The position numbers were made by a program, and so were the translations under genes. DNA of 33,125 bases. Origin: a virus. The stretch covers positions 1 to 33,125 of IMG/VR virus record IMGVR_UViG_3300008107_000203; one strand, given 5' to 3'. Positions 7,934 through 15,116 of the stretch are shown here, one piece after another. Numbering within the stretch: the stretch's first letter is position 1; each line of letters starts with the position of its first letter. Below the pieces are notes generated by a model. It was given only the letters and a program-made list of their open reading frames with translations, did not search any database and had not been told where the DNA came from.

Positions 7934-8421
7934 GACATTAACCGAGAGTCAACTCTCTCAAATCCTTTCTTGTTTTTTTCTTCTTGTTCTTTACTCTTGT
8001 TAGGGGTGTCACGGGTGCTACTACCTGTGGTGTCATGGGTGACACTAGGTGGTGTCATGGGAGACACTAGGGGGGTGGTATCACTGGTGACACCATCAGG
8101 CAGTTTGAAGGTGCCTGGATTGTTAAAATTCATGGAGTAAAGGTTGGGTGCATTGCGACCATCCATAGAACGTTTTGTCTTAATCAGGACACCCATCTCA
8201 CAGAGTTTCTGTATGGAGCGGATGACCGTGCTACGGCTCAACCCTGAGTTCTTGGCAAGGGTGTTATAACTGGCCCAAACGCTCTGGTCGGCATTCAGGT
8301 AACAACACAGATGCATAAGCACCAAGGCTGTAGTTCCATCGTCATTCAAGTACTGGAGTACCCATCGTGGAATGGCCAGAAAGGGGCCTGAGAAGCGTTG
8401 TGAGGGTCGTTTAGTTGACAT
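7930..8421 (-). CDS. Helix-turn-helix replication initiator-like protein
   Basis: A 163-residue protein with an N-terminal winged HTH of the type seen in phage replisome organisers: the opening FLAIPRWVLQYL and the core SYNTLAKNSGLSRSTVIRSIQKLCEMGVLIKT (about 51-82; shown here as overlapping pieces of one helix-turn-helix and wing). The C-terminal third is low-complexity (TSDTTPLVSPMTPP, then NKSKEQEEKNKKG), and the DNA encoding it contains four palindromic repeats next to a pyrimidine-rich tract, as in lambda O and its origin. The start ATG at 8421 has a strong GGAGG site seven bases upstream and its own candidate promoter. It heads the replication operon. It could instead be only a transcriptional regulator. 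Confidence 0.78.
   Translation of the reverse strand: MSTKRPSQRFSGPFLAIPRWVLQYLNDDGTTALVLMHLCCYLNADQSVWASYNTLAKNSGLSRSTVIRSIQKLCEMGVLIKTKRSMDGRNAPNLYSMNFNNPGTFKLPDGVTSDTTPLVSPMTPPSVTHDTTGSSTRDTPNKSKEQEEKNKKGFERVDSRLMS
7960..8002. other. Pyrimidine/AT-rich tract beside repeat cluster (candidate unwinding element)
   Basis: On the plus strand this stretch is almost purely pyrimidine with runs of T, for example CTTGTTTTTTTCTTCTTG. It abuts the palindromic repeat cluster on the side away from the HTH-coding part of the gene. In the lambda origin, iterons in the O gene are followed by an AT-rich unwinding region, and the layout here is the same. The evidence is positional only; the lysine-rich C-terminus encoded on the other strand (NKSKEQEEKNKK) would by itself produce such a tract. 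Confidence 0.4.
8005..8094. repeat. Four imperfect palindromic repeats (iteron-like), candidate replication origin
   Basis: Four copies of a 16-base unit of form GTGTCA-TGGG-TGACAC begin at 8006, 8030, 8052 and 8078. Copy 2 is a perfect 6-base inverted repeat with a 4-base centre. Copy 3 has AGACAC in the right arm, copy 4 has GTATCA in the left arm and CTGG in the centre, and copy 1 keeps the left arm but has TGCTAC on the right. The spacings of 24, 22 and 26 bases are not all multiples of three, so the repetition is kept in DNA rather than in the protein. The cluster lies inside the initiator-like gene, matching the lambda O/ori arrangement. Confidence 0.65.
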
Positions 8422-8444
8422 ATGGTACCTCCGTAGGGGTTGTA

Positions 8445-8473
8445 AGTGTACACCTCCCTAGGCGTAAGCGCAA
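8445..8473 (-). promoter_or_regulatory. Candidate sigma70-type promoter for the replication operon
   Basis: Read on the minus strand, TTGCGC (8473-8468) and TACACT (8450-8445) are separated by exactly 17 bases, a good housekeeping-type -35/-10 pair. Transcription would start near 8438 and give a short leader of about 17 bases that contains a GGAGG ribosome binding site ahead of the ATG at 8421. This is the only clear non-coding gap upstream of the replication operon, which supports it. Confidence 0.6.
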
Positions 8474-8476
8474 CGC

Positions 8477-8482
8477 TATAAT
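8477..8482 (+). promoter_or_regulatory. TATAAT -10 box placed for leaderless transcription
   Basis: A perfect TATAAT ends six bases before the ATG at 8489, so the expected transcription start falls on or next to the A of the start codon. There is no convincing ribosome binding site upstream of that ATG, unlike nearly every other operon-leading gene in the window. No good -35 box is seen at the normal distance. Leaderless mRNAs with this spacing are common in actinobacteria. Confidence 0.55.
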
Positions 8483-8488
8483 GGGTAA

Positions 8489-8656
8489 ATGGCATCAAAG
8501 AAAAAAGAAGTCTGGGACAAGCCAGACCCTTCTAAAAAAGACAAGAAATTGACCCCTGAACAGAAGTCCGAGGCAAAAGCCCGTGCTAAGGCAGCGGGTC
8601 GCCCATACCCAAACCTTGTGGACAATATGGCTGTATCCAAGAAAGATAAAAAGTAA
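8489..8656 (+). CDS. Small lysine-rich conserved phage protein
   Basis: A 55-residue protein beginning MASKKKEVWDKPDPSKK and containing the block AGRPYPNLVDNMA, a stretch I associate with short conserved proteins of phages and some bacteria; the function is unknown. It is very basic (lysine in both ends) and would be soluble and largely helical. It is the first gene of the only plus-strand cassette. Its stop overlaps the next start as TAATG. Translation probably begins directly at the 5' end of the mRNA, because a TATAAT box sits just upstream and no Shine-Dalgarno sequence is present. Confidence 0.8.
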   Translation: MASKKKEVWDKPDPSKKDKKLTPEQKSEAKARAKAAGRPYPNLVDNMAVSKKDKK

Positions 8657-8922
8657 TGGCTTCTAAAAAAGACCCACGTCTTGAGCGTGCTGGTGTAACA
8701 GGTTTTAATAAACCCAAGGCAACACCTGACCACCCAACCAAGTCTCATATTGTTGTTGCTAAAGTTGGCGACCAAATCAAAACCATTCGCTTTGGTCAGC
8801 AAGGTGTAGAAGGTTCACCTGACGGTTCAGAACGTAATGAGGCGTTCAAGGCTCGTCATGCAAAGAACATCAAGAAGGGCAAGATGAGTGCCGCTTATTG
8901 GGCAGACAGGGTGAAATGGTAA
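8656..8922 (+). CDS. Conserved hypothetical phage protein (DUF5872-like)
   Basis: An 88-residue basic protein with the conserved blocks GFNKPKATPDHPTKSH, VKTIRFGQQG-like (here IKTIRFGQQGVEGSP) and ARHAKNIKKGKMSAAYWADR, ending in KVKW-like RVKW. From memory these blocks match a family annotated DUF5872 that occurs in many aquatic phages; no biochemical function is known to me. The HPTKSH...VVAKVGD...TIRFGQQG segment looks like a small beta domain. It is coupled by TAATG to both its neighbours. The sequence is complete and of family-typical length. Confidence 0.85.
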   Translation: MASKKDPRLERAGVTGFNKPKATPDHPTKSHIVVAKVGDQIKTIRFGQQGVEGSPDGSERNEAFKARHAKNIKKGKMSAAYWADRVKW

Positions 8923-9353
8923 TGGCTCTTACGAATGCCCTTAAAACAGTTTTGGCAGATGCTGTAACGATGTACTTCACTGCGCACGGGTTTCACTGGA
9001 ACGTAGAAGGTCAAGACTTCTCTCAGTACCACAGTCTCTTTGCAGAAATCTATGAGGATGTGTATTCCAGCATTGACCCACTAGCAGAAGATGTTCGTAA
9101 GTTAGGAGAGTATGCGCCGTTCACACTCAGCAAATTCATTGACCTTCGTACCATTGAAGCGAAGGATGTTAAGCCAGAACCAAAGGCAATGGCAAAGGAA
9201 TTGCTCCGCCTCAATGATGGCATCTTGGAGTCAATCGCAACCGCTCAAAAGGAAGCCCAAAAGGCAAACGAACAAGGGATTATGAACTTCTTGGCAGAAC
9301 GTGATGACATGCACAAGAAGTGGCGTTGGCAGTTAACTGCTTCTACTAAATAA
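8922..9353 (+). CDS. dps-like: Dps-like ferritin (DNA-binding protein from starved cells)
   Basis: A 143-residue ferritin-like four-helix protein. Dps proteins form 12-subunit shells that oxidise Fe(II) with peroxide and often coat DNA. All four ferroxidase ligands are present with the canonical spacing: H25 in HGFHWNVEG, H37 in QYHSLF, and D52 and E56 in SIDPLAEDVR (12, 15 and 4 residues apart). I chose the ATG at 8922 because it overlaps the upstream stop as TAATG; an ATG at 8916 is closer to the AGGG motif and would add two residues. There is no long lysine tail for DNA binding. It is the last gene of the plus-strand cassette, ending exactly where the opposing gene ends. Confidence 0.93.
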   Translation: MALTNALKTVLADAVTMYFTAHGFHWNVEGQDFSQYHSLFAEIYEDVYSSIDPLAEDVRKLGEYAPFTLSKFIDLRTIEAKDVKPEPKAMAKELLRLNDGILESIATAQKEAQKANEQGIMNFLAERDDMHKKWRWQLTASTK

Positions 9354-9360
9354 CTAGTAG
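9343..9360. terminator. Small AT-rich inverted repeat at convergent gene ends
   Basis: CTACTA (9343-9348) and TAGTAG (9355-9360) form a six-base inverted repeat around AATAAC, spanning the stop codons of the Dps-like gene and of the opposing gene. It could be a weak bidirectional terminator, but the stem is AT-rich and no clear U-run follows in either direction. Confidence 0.25.
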
Positions 9361-10109
9361 GTCTTTAGTTCTTCTATAAGGTACTTAACTAAAGTTGGTG
9401 GCAATGGGTGACACTGTACTTCACCCTTCTCAAGCCATACAAAGAAACCATTTCCAATATCACTGGCGTTGTGTACGTCTGCTGATACTACAGGGGATTC
9501 GTCTTCTACAAGAACGTTGACAAGTTCACTCTTTGACATTCCACCAGCATCTGCAATACCTTGTGCAAACGCAGCCTTCTTCAAAAGGCCAATACTCATG
9601 TCGTCCAAATCATCACGAGTCAGTGGTTCAAGTTCAACCTCTGCTTTTGGCGTTGGTGTTTCTGTAATGGGTTCTGCTGGCTCGGCCTCATCAAGTACAA
9701 ATGGTGTGAGTCCATTGCTTAATTCAAGAACATTTACACCCAAGTCAGTTGCTTGGATAACCATCTGATTCATGCGTTCTTCATTTTCTTCATCCCACAA
9801 GATGAGAAGAGTTCCACCGTTAGCGGCAAGTTCTTTAATGATTGCGTGCTCGGCTGATGCACCACCATCTACAATGTAATCAGCAGTCTCAACAAGTACC
9901 TTTGGTGCTGAACCATTTTGTGACACAGCAAGGAACGGAATGTTGTTGTCAAGAATGTATGTGTACACACGCTTTTCTGAGTCAGTGGCACCCTTACGAC
10001 AATTCAAATACAGAGTATGGTCTGCATTGTCGTGGTAGATGTCTTTAAGACCATCTTCAATGATGTTCTGTGGGTGGTTACCGCCACCAACAATTCCGTA
10101 GTGTGTCAT
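9354..10109 (-). CDS. Unknown two-part protein: Rossmann-like domain plus Rho-N/SAP-like segment
   Basis: A 251-residue protein I cannot name. Residues 1-135 alternate strands and helices like a Rossmannoid nucleotide-binding domain: a glycine-rich opening MTHYGIVGGGNHP, then HTLYLNC, IPFLAVSQ, YIVDGG and GGTLLILWDEENEE, which recalls SLOG/TIR-like or DUF2493-type sensors. A Pro/Glu-rich linker (about 138-162) leads to LTRDDLDDMSIGLLKKAA...GGMSKSELVNVLVE, a short helix pair resembling the Rho N-terminal or SAP domain. The last 45 residues are a small extra domain. It is the last gene of the virion operon, has a GAGGT site before its ATG, and follows a membrane protein gene. A host-takeover or regulatory role is possible. 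Confidence 0.75.
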   Translation of the reverse strand: MTHYGIVGGGNHPQNIIEDGLKDIYHDNADHTLYLNCRKGATDSEKRVYTYILDNNIPFLAVSQNGSAPKVLVETADYIVDGGASAEHAIIKELAANGGTLLILWDEENEERMNQMVIQATDLGVNVLELSNGLTPFVLDEAEPAEPITETPTPKAEVELEPLTRDDLDDMSIGLLKKAAFAQGIADAGGMSKSELVNVLVEDESPVVSADVHNASDIGNGFFVWLEKGEVQCHPLPPTLVKYLIEELKTY

Positions 10110-10113
10110 TTTG

Positions 10114-10368
10114 TTACCTCAGTGTTTTACGTTGTGTCATGTCTCCCAAAAGCATGATAAGCCGCAGGAGTGCATGTACTATACCAGCAAGTGTGGCAAC
10201 AACGCAACCTGCAATAGGTATGTTAGGCAACCCTAACGCAAATGAGATAATGAAACTGACCAGTAATGAGAACACAACTTTTACCCATGGCATTGCTTCC
10301 TTGGGGGTCAACATATCCAAAACGTGTGTAATTTTATAAACCGCTAGTGCGCCAAGTAAGTAGTCCAT
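10114..10368 (-). CDS. Small integral membrane protein (possible holin)
   Basis: An 84-residue hydrophobic protein. There are probably three hydrophobic stretches: MDYLLGALAVYKI (about 1-13), VKVVFSLLVSFIISFALGL (29-47) and IAGCVVATLAGIVHALLRLIM (52-72), followed by a basic tail TQRKTLR. Size, membrane spans and basic tail fit a holin, but no endolysin gene lies next to it and no holin family is recognised. The start ATG overlaps the stop of the tail-protein gene upstream as TAATG, so it is expressed with the tail module. A protein that only supports virion assembly at the membrane cannot be excluded. Confidence 0.7.
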   Translation of the reverse strand: MDYLLGALAVYKITHVLDMLTPKEAMPWVKVVFSLLVSFIISFALGLPNIPIAGCVVATLAGIVHALLRLIMLLGDMTQRKTLR

Positions 10369-12026
10369 TAGGTCTTTCCGTAATAGTAATTCCAGTTAAG
10401 TTGAACGTCATCTTTTACAGTTACAGGAGCAATATAATTTTTAATAATATTTTCTGTAATGTCAGAGACCCGTTTATAGTCCAGCATATAGTAAGAAAAC
10501 GATGCACGCTCTGTTCCAGCCCAGCGATAATCATAGGTACCTATTCCACCACCCGAAAGTGATGGTATGTAACCGCCTTCTTTAGTGCTTCCATCAAAGT
10601 AATCACCAGATGCATATGGTTCAACTAACCAATTTTTGATAACAACTGATGCACCAGCAGGTAATGAAAAAGTTAGTACAGGTACTACACTAACTGTATT
10701 TTCAGAAGAACTATTTGAAAGTATTGAGTAACGTTGTTGTGCTGGGTGTAGAGGGTTAACAGGTAATTCTTTTTTAGAAGTATTCCAAGTGTCATAATAA
10801 AGGGTTGCTGGAACACTCCCCCCACTTACACCAGCCTCCCAGGTAGTCATTACAGAATTTTGTGAAATGTGGAAATTTACAAAAGAAGCACCACCTGAGA
10901 TAGTTGGGCTAAAATTTGTGTATAAATCGGCTGCTGGGTAGTACGGAAAAGGGTTTCTTTGGTAAACAAGTGCTGTAATTGTTCCTGTACCAACGTTGCT
11001 AACTGTTAGTTGGCTTCCATTTGTGGTTACAGATGCACCTGTTGTAGAAGTTGCTCCGTACGAATAAACACCCCAAGTTGAGGAAGTAGTTTTTGATGTT
11101 CGGTAGGTAGCACCTGTTCCCGTTGTTGGGGTTGTAGCCGCTTGATTAAATGTGGGGTCTGAGCAAAAGTTCACTCGTTGTGAATGCACATTAAAGACAT
11201 GTTGTCCAGCATTTAAAATATAAGTAACTGTTGAACCTGTTAAAGCATTTAAATAATAATTAATGCTTTGTAAAGTTCCTTTATTTTTACGAACTTGTCC
11301 AATACCACTTAAAAGCCTTCGTATTTTTGTTGCACCTACCGCCTCAATAGTAGTTTCAAGGCCAAGTTGGTATGCCAACTCAGCAAGTGCAGGGGTTACT
11401 GCTAATTCTGGGTCATTAGACAATGCTACAGAATCAACTAAAGTGCGTGCTCTATCTATTTCCCAACCAAACAATTCCAAGAAATTGTACAGCGGTTGTC
11501 CTTCTTGTTCAGCATCCATTGTTCTGTAGTGTTCAGGAATACGTGCCCAAAGGTTATTTACAGAGTTGTAGTTCTTAGGAATCTGTATATACAAACTGGT
11601 AAGGCGTTCGTACCAAGTTGTTTCTGGTGTTCCAAAGTCTGAGTACTTTGCAAACAGTGAGTAATACACCCACCTACCTTTTTCTACACGTACACCGTCT
11701 GCATAACTATTAACAGTGTTAGATGCAGTAGAAAAAACAATAGAACCATCTTTTATGGTTTGTGGTTCTCCTGTTGTTGAAGCAACAATGACAAGTTGTA
11801 CAGGAGAAGGTTCAACACCTGTAGTAACTAACGGGAAAGATAATTGCCATGAAAGTAAAACTCTTTCATGGTCTATAGTGTTGGCACTAAAAGTACTGTT
11901 ACCAACCAGTGTATTAGTAGTGATTACAACATTATCGGAACGTAACGCCGTATCATCTGTATTTTTACGAGTAAAAGAACCGTAACCAGTTGCAGTTTTA
12001 CGGAGTGTAAAAGAAGTGGTAACCAT
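10368..12026 (-). CDS. gpI-like baseplate/receptor-binding tail protein
   Basis: A 552-residue tail protein directly downstream of the gpJ-like gene, the position of the P2 gpI-like protein. The middle part (IPEHYRTMDAEQEGQPLYNF..., then LAELAYQLGLETTIEAVGATKIRRL and VRKNKGTLQSINYYLNALTG) matches the helical gpI-like domain that joins the tail fibre to the baseplate. The C-terminal half is Ser/Thr/Gly-rich and ends with YFDGSTKEGGYIPSL and YRWAGTERASFSYY, a beta-sandwich module frequent in actinophage minor tail proteins and thought to bind carbohydrate. It therefore probably combines a baseplate connector and a receptor-binding part. It is joined to both neighbours by TAATG. Confidence 0.8.
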   Translation of the reverse strand: MVTTSFTLRKTATGYGSFTRKNTDDTALRSDNVVITTNTLVGNSTFSANTIDHERVLLSWQLSFPLVTTGVEPSPVQLVIVASTTGEPQTIKDGSIVFSTASNTVNSYADGVRVEKGRWVYYSLFAKYSDFGTPETTWYERLTSLYIQIPKNYNSVNNLWARIPEHYRTMDAEQEGQPLYNFLELFGWEIDRARTLVDSVALSNDPELAVTPALAELAYQLGLETTIEAVGATKIRRLLSGIGQVRKNKGTLQSINYYLNALTGSTVTYILNAGQHVFNVHSQRVNFCSDPTFNQAATTPTTGTGATYRTSKTTSSTWGVYSYGATSTTGASVTTNGSQLTVSNVGTGTITALVYQRNPFPYYPAADLYTNFSPTISGGASFVNFHISQNSVMTTWEAGVSGGSVPATLYYDTWNTSKKELPVNPLHPAQQRYSILSNSSSENTVSVVPVLTFSLPAGASVVIKNWLVEPYASGDYFDGSTKEGGYIPSLSGGGIGTYDYRWAGTERASFSYYMLDYKRVSDITENIIKNYIAPVTVKDDVQLNWNYYYGKT

Positions 12027-13537
12027 TATCCAGCAACACCACCAGAAATACCCGCTAAGTCATAAGCACCTTTTCTTAACAAACTTGTGGCTGACGCAGT
12101 GATTGTGTTATTTGGAATTGTGTTGACGTTAGAAGTATTAAAACCTGTGATGGTGACATAGTCAACACCATCAATTCCCATAATAGTTCTATATATTTGT
12201 CCTAATGACAAAGTTTGACCAAACGTAACATTGTCAAATGCAAAAATATTGTCCAGTGCGGCAGTTACTGCTTCTAGTATCCATCTTTGTACGTACCCAG
12301 TTTTAACAACAATGTCAGCATTTAGGTATACAGGAGTCAATGATATAGAGGCTGCTACACCTACACTTGCCCCAATCATCATTCTTGGTTCAAAATAAGA
12401 AAGAGTTGTGGATTGTAGTGTTGCAGGAACAGTGATAGTGTTTCCAAAACTACTCTCTAAGTAATCTGCTTGATATGCAACTGGGTAAATTGTTACGTTA
12501 GCACCATCATTAGAGGCCGTAGCCTTGGATACGCCTGGAATGCGTAATGACAGGTCCTTGAAGTCCTGCAAAGACACTGCTCTATCTTGAGTTCTAAAAA
12601 GCAAAGGAATGTTTGCCTTCATAGAGACAATGGATTCATCATCGTAGCCACCAGTTGCAGACGTAGAAGACAACACACGTACACCAGTAATTGAATTAGA
12701 AAATGATGTAATTCTGTTTTGGCCAATATTTCCTGATGACCCATTGCTACGAACGTAGGTTGCTTTTACTTCAGCACCGTTTTCAGGAATCTTTCCATTA
12801 ATACCATTACCAAAAATAATTTGAGCAACATTGTCGGAAGAAGTTGTTAAAGTAAATACTCGTTCATATGATTCAGATTCTGTAATGCGTGTTACATACC
12901 TATACGGTATTCCTGTTGGTTCGTTATTTGAATCCAAAGGTCCTTCATAGACTGTTACTTCTAATGTGTTTTCTAGCACATTGTAGTAACCAAGGTTAAA
13001 CCGTTGGTCAGGAGTACCATTGCTAACATTTCCAAGGGTTGTGCCTACTGACTTTGGTAGTTCATCTTGAACTACCACACCTTCAATTACAGGTATATCA
13101 ACAGGGGTATTAGAAGCAGACATAGATGCCGAAGCAGTTGAAACATAATAGTATGTTGATTCTGTGGCTGTTCTGGCAGGTGCTACAAAAGTTGTGTATT
13201 TAGGAATTACAACAAGACCTGTCCATGCCTCTGTTGCAACAATTGTTACTGTGGCTTCTGCTGAATCTTTTGTAAGTGTTTCGTAGTCAAGAAGGTTTGC
13301 AATTGCAAGAACAGAATCACGTTGTGTGGCAGTTCGTAAAAAGGTCTCTGCCGCTGCCCTATCTACATAAAAATGTAGAACGTCTCCCATGTAAGCCCAA
13401 AGGTCTACAAGCATGATACCAAAATCAGCCTCTGAACGGCTTGTCCATGAAGTACCGATAGGTAGTTGTGATGCACGTGACAATAAATCTTCTCGGATTG
13501 AGTAATAGTCACGACTTGTATAGTCAAAATTTGGCAT
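12026..13537 (-). CDS. Baseplate J-like protein (wedge, T4 gp6/P2 gpJ type)
   Basis: A 503-residue structural subunit of the baseplate wedge. The N-terminus PNFDYTSRDYYSIREDLL and EADFGIMLVDLWAYMGDVLHFYVDR is characteristic of large gpJ-like proteins of contractile tails. The central part includes RDSVLAIANLLDYE and YVRSNGSSGNIGQN, and the C-terminal part has VSLQDFKDLSLRIPGVSKATA, a gpJ core block that links the sheath and the wedge. It follows the gp25-like gene by 11 bases, the standard gene order gp25-gpJ-gpI. The ATG at 13537 has a TAGGT site upstream. No truncation is seen. Confidence 0.93.
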   Translation of the reverse strand: MPNFDYTSRDYYSIREDLLSRASQLPIGTSWTSRSEADFGIMLVDLWAYMGDVLHFYVDRAAAETFLRTATQRDSVLAIANLLDYETLTKDSAEATVTIVATEAWTGLVVIPKYTTFVAPARTATESTYYYVSTASASMSASNTPVDIPVIEGVVVQDELPKSVGTTLGNVSNGTPDQRFNLGYYNVLENTLEVTVYEGPLDSNNEPTGIPYRYVTRITESESYERVFTLTTSSDNVAQIIFGNGINGKIPENGAEVKATYVRSNGSSGNIGQNRITSFSNSITGVRVLSSTSATGGYDDESIVSMKANIPLLFRTQDRAVSLQDFKDLSLRIPGVSKATASNDGANVTIYPVAYQADYLESSFGNTITVPATLQSTTLSYFEPRMMIGASVGVAASISLTPVYLNADIVVKTGYVQRWILEAVTAALDNIFAFDNVTFGQTLSLGQIYRTIMGIDGVDYVTITGFNTSNVNTIPNNTITASATSLLRKGAYDLAGISGGVAG

Positions 13538-13548
13538 AGTTAAACCTA

Positions 13549-13935
13549 CTAAATATCTGAAGTTACGGTAAACAAAAGGCTGCGAGTGCCATACAAAGGC
13601 ACACTATATAAAACATTAATTGATATCACGGAATCTTCTGCAAAAGACATTTCAGGAGAATCGGGGTAGGTAATTGACATGTCTAATACTCTACCAGAAT
13701 CCAATTCTTCATTTATTTTTACAATTGCCTCAGATTTAAAGTCATCAAAAACCAAAGGATTCATAACCTCATACAGGAGTCCTTGGATGCCAACCCCATA
13801 GTTTGTGTTGATTGCACGCTCTCCAGGACGTGTAGTTAAAACATCTACAATTTTCTGTTCCGTAGACTTAAGGACATCTGTTGTTTCCACTACCCCTCCT
13901 CCTGAAAACGAAAATGGGATTTTAATTGCTTTCAT
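13549..13935 (-). CDS. gp25-like baseplate wedge protein
   Basis: A 128-residue protein of the GPW/gp25 family, which nucleates sheath assembly in contractile tails. It opens with IKIPFSFSGGGVVETTD, followed by EQKIVDVLTTRPGERAINTNYGVGIQGLLYE, the conserved gp25 core (EIxxxI...GERxxxP.YG) with family glutamate and arginine retained. The C-terminus is a beta strand pair (SVISINVLYSVPLYGTR). Length equals the family norm. It lies 11 bases before the gpJ-like gene and eight bases after the gpD-like gene, the usual baseplate cluster. Confidence 0.93.
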   Translation of the reverse strand: MKAIKIPFSFSGGGVVETTDVLKSTEQKIVDVLTTRPGERAINTNYGVGIQGLLYEVMNPLVFDDFKSEAIVKINEELDSGRVLDMSITYPDSPEMSFAEDSVISINVLYSVPLYGTRSLLFTVTSDI

Positions 13936-13943
13936 AGTATTAC

Positions 13944-15116
13944 CTACTCATAGATTTCTATAGAATGAGAACCAGTTACCCATTTTCCTTTAATGAGATT
14001 AGGTTCTGGCGGGGCTTTATAGGGGCGTACCACATTAGGTGAAAGTGTTGTTACTGGGGTGCTATCTGTTGCAATTTTTAAATAACTTACTAACTCAGAT
14101 TTTGTTATCTGATGGTGTACTTCCTGTACATACCAGTATCCGTCAAAATCTGATTCATACTTATTTATTTTTACAATACTTCCAGGACGGAGAGTAGGTA
14201 ATCCAGTAATCATCACTTTTGCTGTCACAGAGAACCCAGTCCTTAGGGCTGCCGACACTGCTCGGTGTCCCATTTCATATGTATCAGCATTTTCATTAAG
14301 CACATTAGTAAAGATAGATTGGATAGGGTTACCTAGTCCAGAAGTTTCTGTAATGAGTGAACTTGAGATTGAAGATACTTTTCCGTCTCTGTCTAGTACA
14401 TGTATGATGTCAGGTGCACGGGTAGCCTCAGGGGTAATAGCACCATACTGTGCTTCAAACATAATTATTTGACCTAAGTTTGGTGTAACGTCCCCATTGA
14501 GTCCTTTAATAGTATTTAAAGTTGCATATGAAACTTCACGCCTTAAGGCTTTGTAAGAATCCCAAATGTGTATGTGAGTACCATGGTTGGATACAACATA
14601 CCCCAGTTTTTTAGATAATCGTACAAGTAGTTCCCAGTCTGATTCTGCGGTTTGTGCAACACGAGCGAACCTATAAGTATCTTTAGGTATTGACAGTGAA
14701 TAATCGTATTTTTCAGCAATCTCTAAAGCAATATCATAAAGACTTACGTTCTCCCAAACCTTTGAAGTTTTTGATTTCATTAAGTAACTGGCACCTAAAC
14801 AATAAACCCTTACCATTTGAAATGGGCTACCGTCTACTAGACCTTGGTTAGTTACGGCTGTTGGTTCAATAAATGTAATGTACCCATAAAAATCACAACT
14901 TTCTAAGTTGGGGTAACTAATAGTCACAGTCACTGGTTTTTCTAAGTAACTTGTAAATAGTTCTGGGTTAAAACCACTAAAATCTAACGTTAGTAAATCA
15001 TGATGGTTTTCACGTTGTTCAATACTGATTCTCTGTAAAGCCATGTAATCAACATTGACATTGTCAATGGCAATTAATACATCAGGAGATATTGGAGAAG
15101 CAGTTTTAAAAATCAT
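13944..15116 (-). CDS. Tail hub protein, late control gpD-like (T4 gp27/VgrG type)
   Basis: A 390-residue baseplate hub protein. It begins KTASPISPDVLIAIDNVNVDYMAL and has SIEQRENHHDLLTLDFSGF, and continues with TVTISYPNLESCDFYGYITFIEP, the first barrel of gpD/gp27-like hubs. Next come ETALEIAEKYDYSLSI-like (here LYDIALEIAEKYDYSLSIP) and SDWELLVRLSKKLGYVVS, the second conserved block of phage late control D proteins. The last 100 residues contain another barrel (LRPGSIVKINKYESDFDGYWYVQEV). It forms the trimeric platform above the spike. It is coupled to the LysM gene by an ATGA overlap, the P2-like X-D order. Confidence 0.88.
   Translation of the reverse strand: MIFKTASPISPDVLIAIDNVNVDYMALQRISIEQRENHHDLLTLDFSGFNPELFTSYLEKPVTVTISYPNLESCDFYGYITFIEPTAVTNQGLVDGSPFQMVRVYCLGASYLMKSKTSKVWENVSLYDIALEIAEKYDYSLSIPKDTYRFARVAQTAESDWELLVRLSKKLGYVVSNHGTHIHIWDSYKALRREVSYATLNTIKGLNGDVTPNLGQIIMFEAQYGAITPEATRAPDIIHVLDRDGKVSSISSSLITETSGLGNPIQSIFTNVLNENADTYEMGHRAVSAALRTGFSVTAKVMITGLPTLRPGSIVKINKYESDFDGYWYVQEVHHQITKSELVSYLKIATDSTPVTTLSPNVVRPYKAPPEPNLIKGKWVTGSHSIEIYE

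Noticed and set aside
8415-8420. TTGACA on the plus strand
   Set aside because: It lies 56 bases from the TATAAT box, too far for a -35/-10 pair, and falls in the start of the initiator-like gene.
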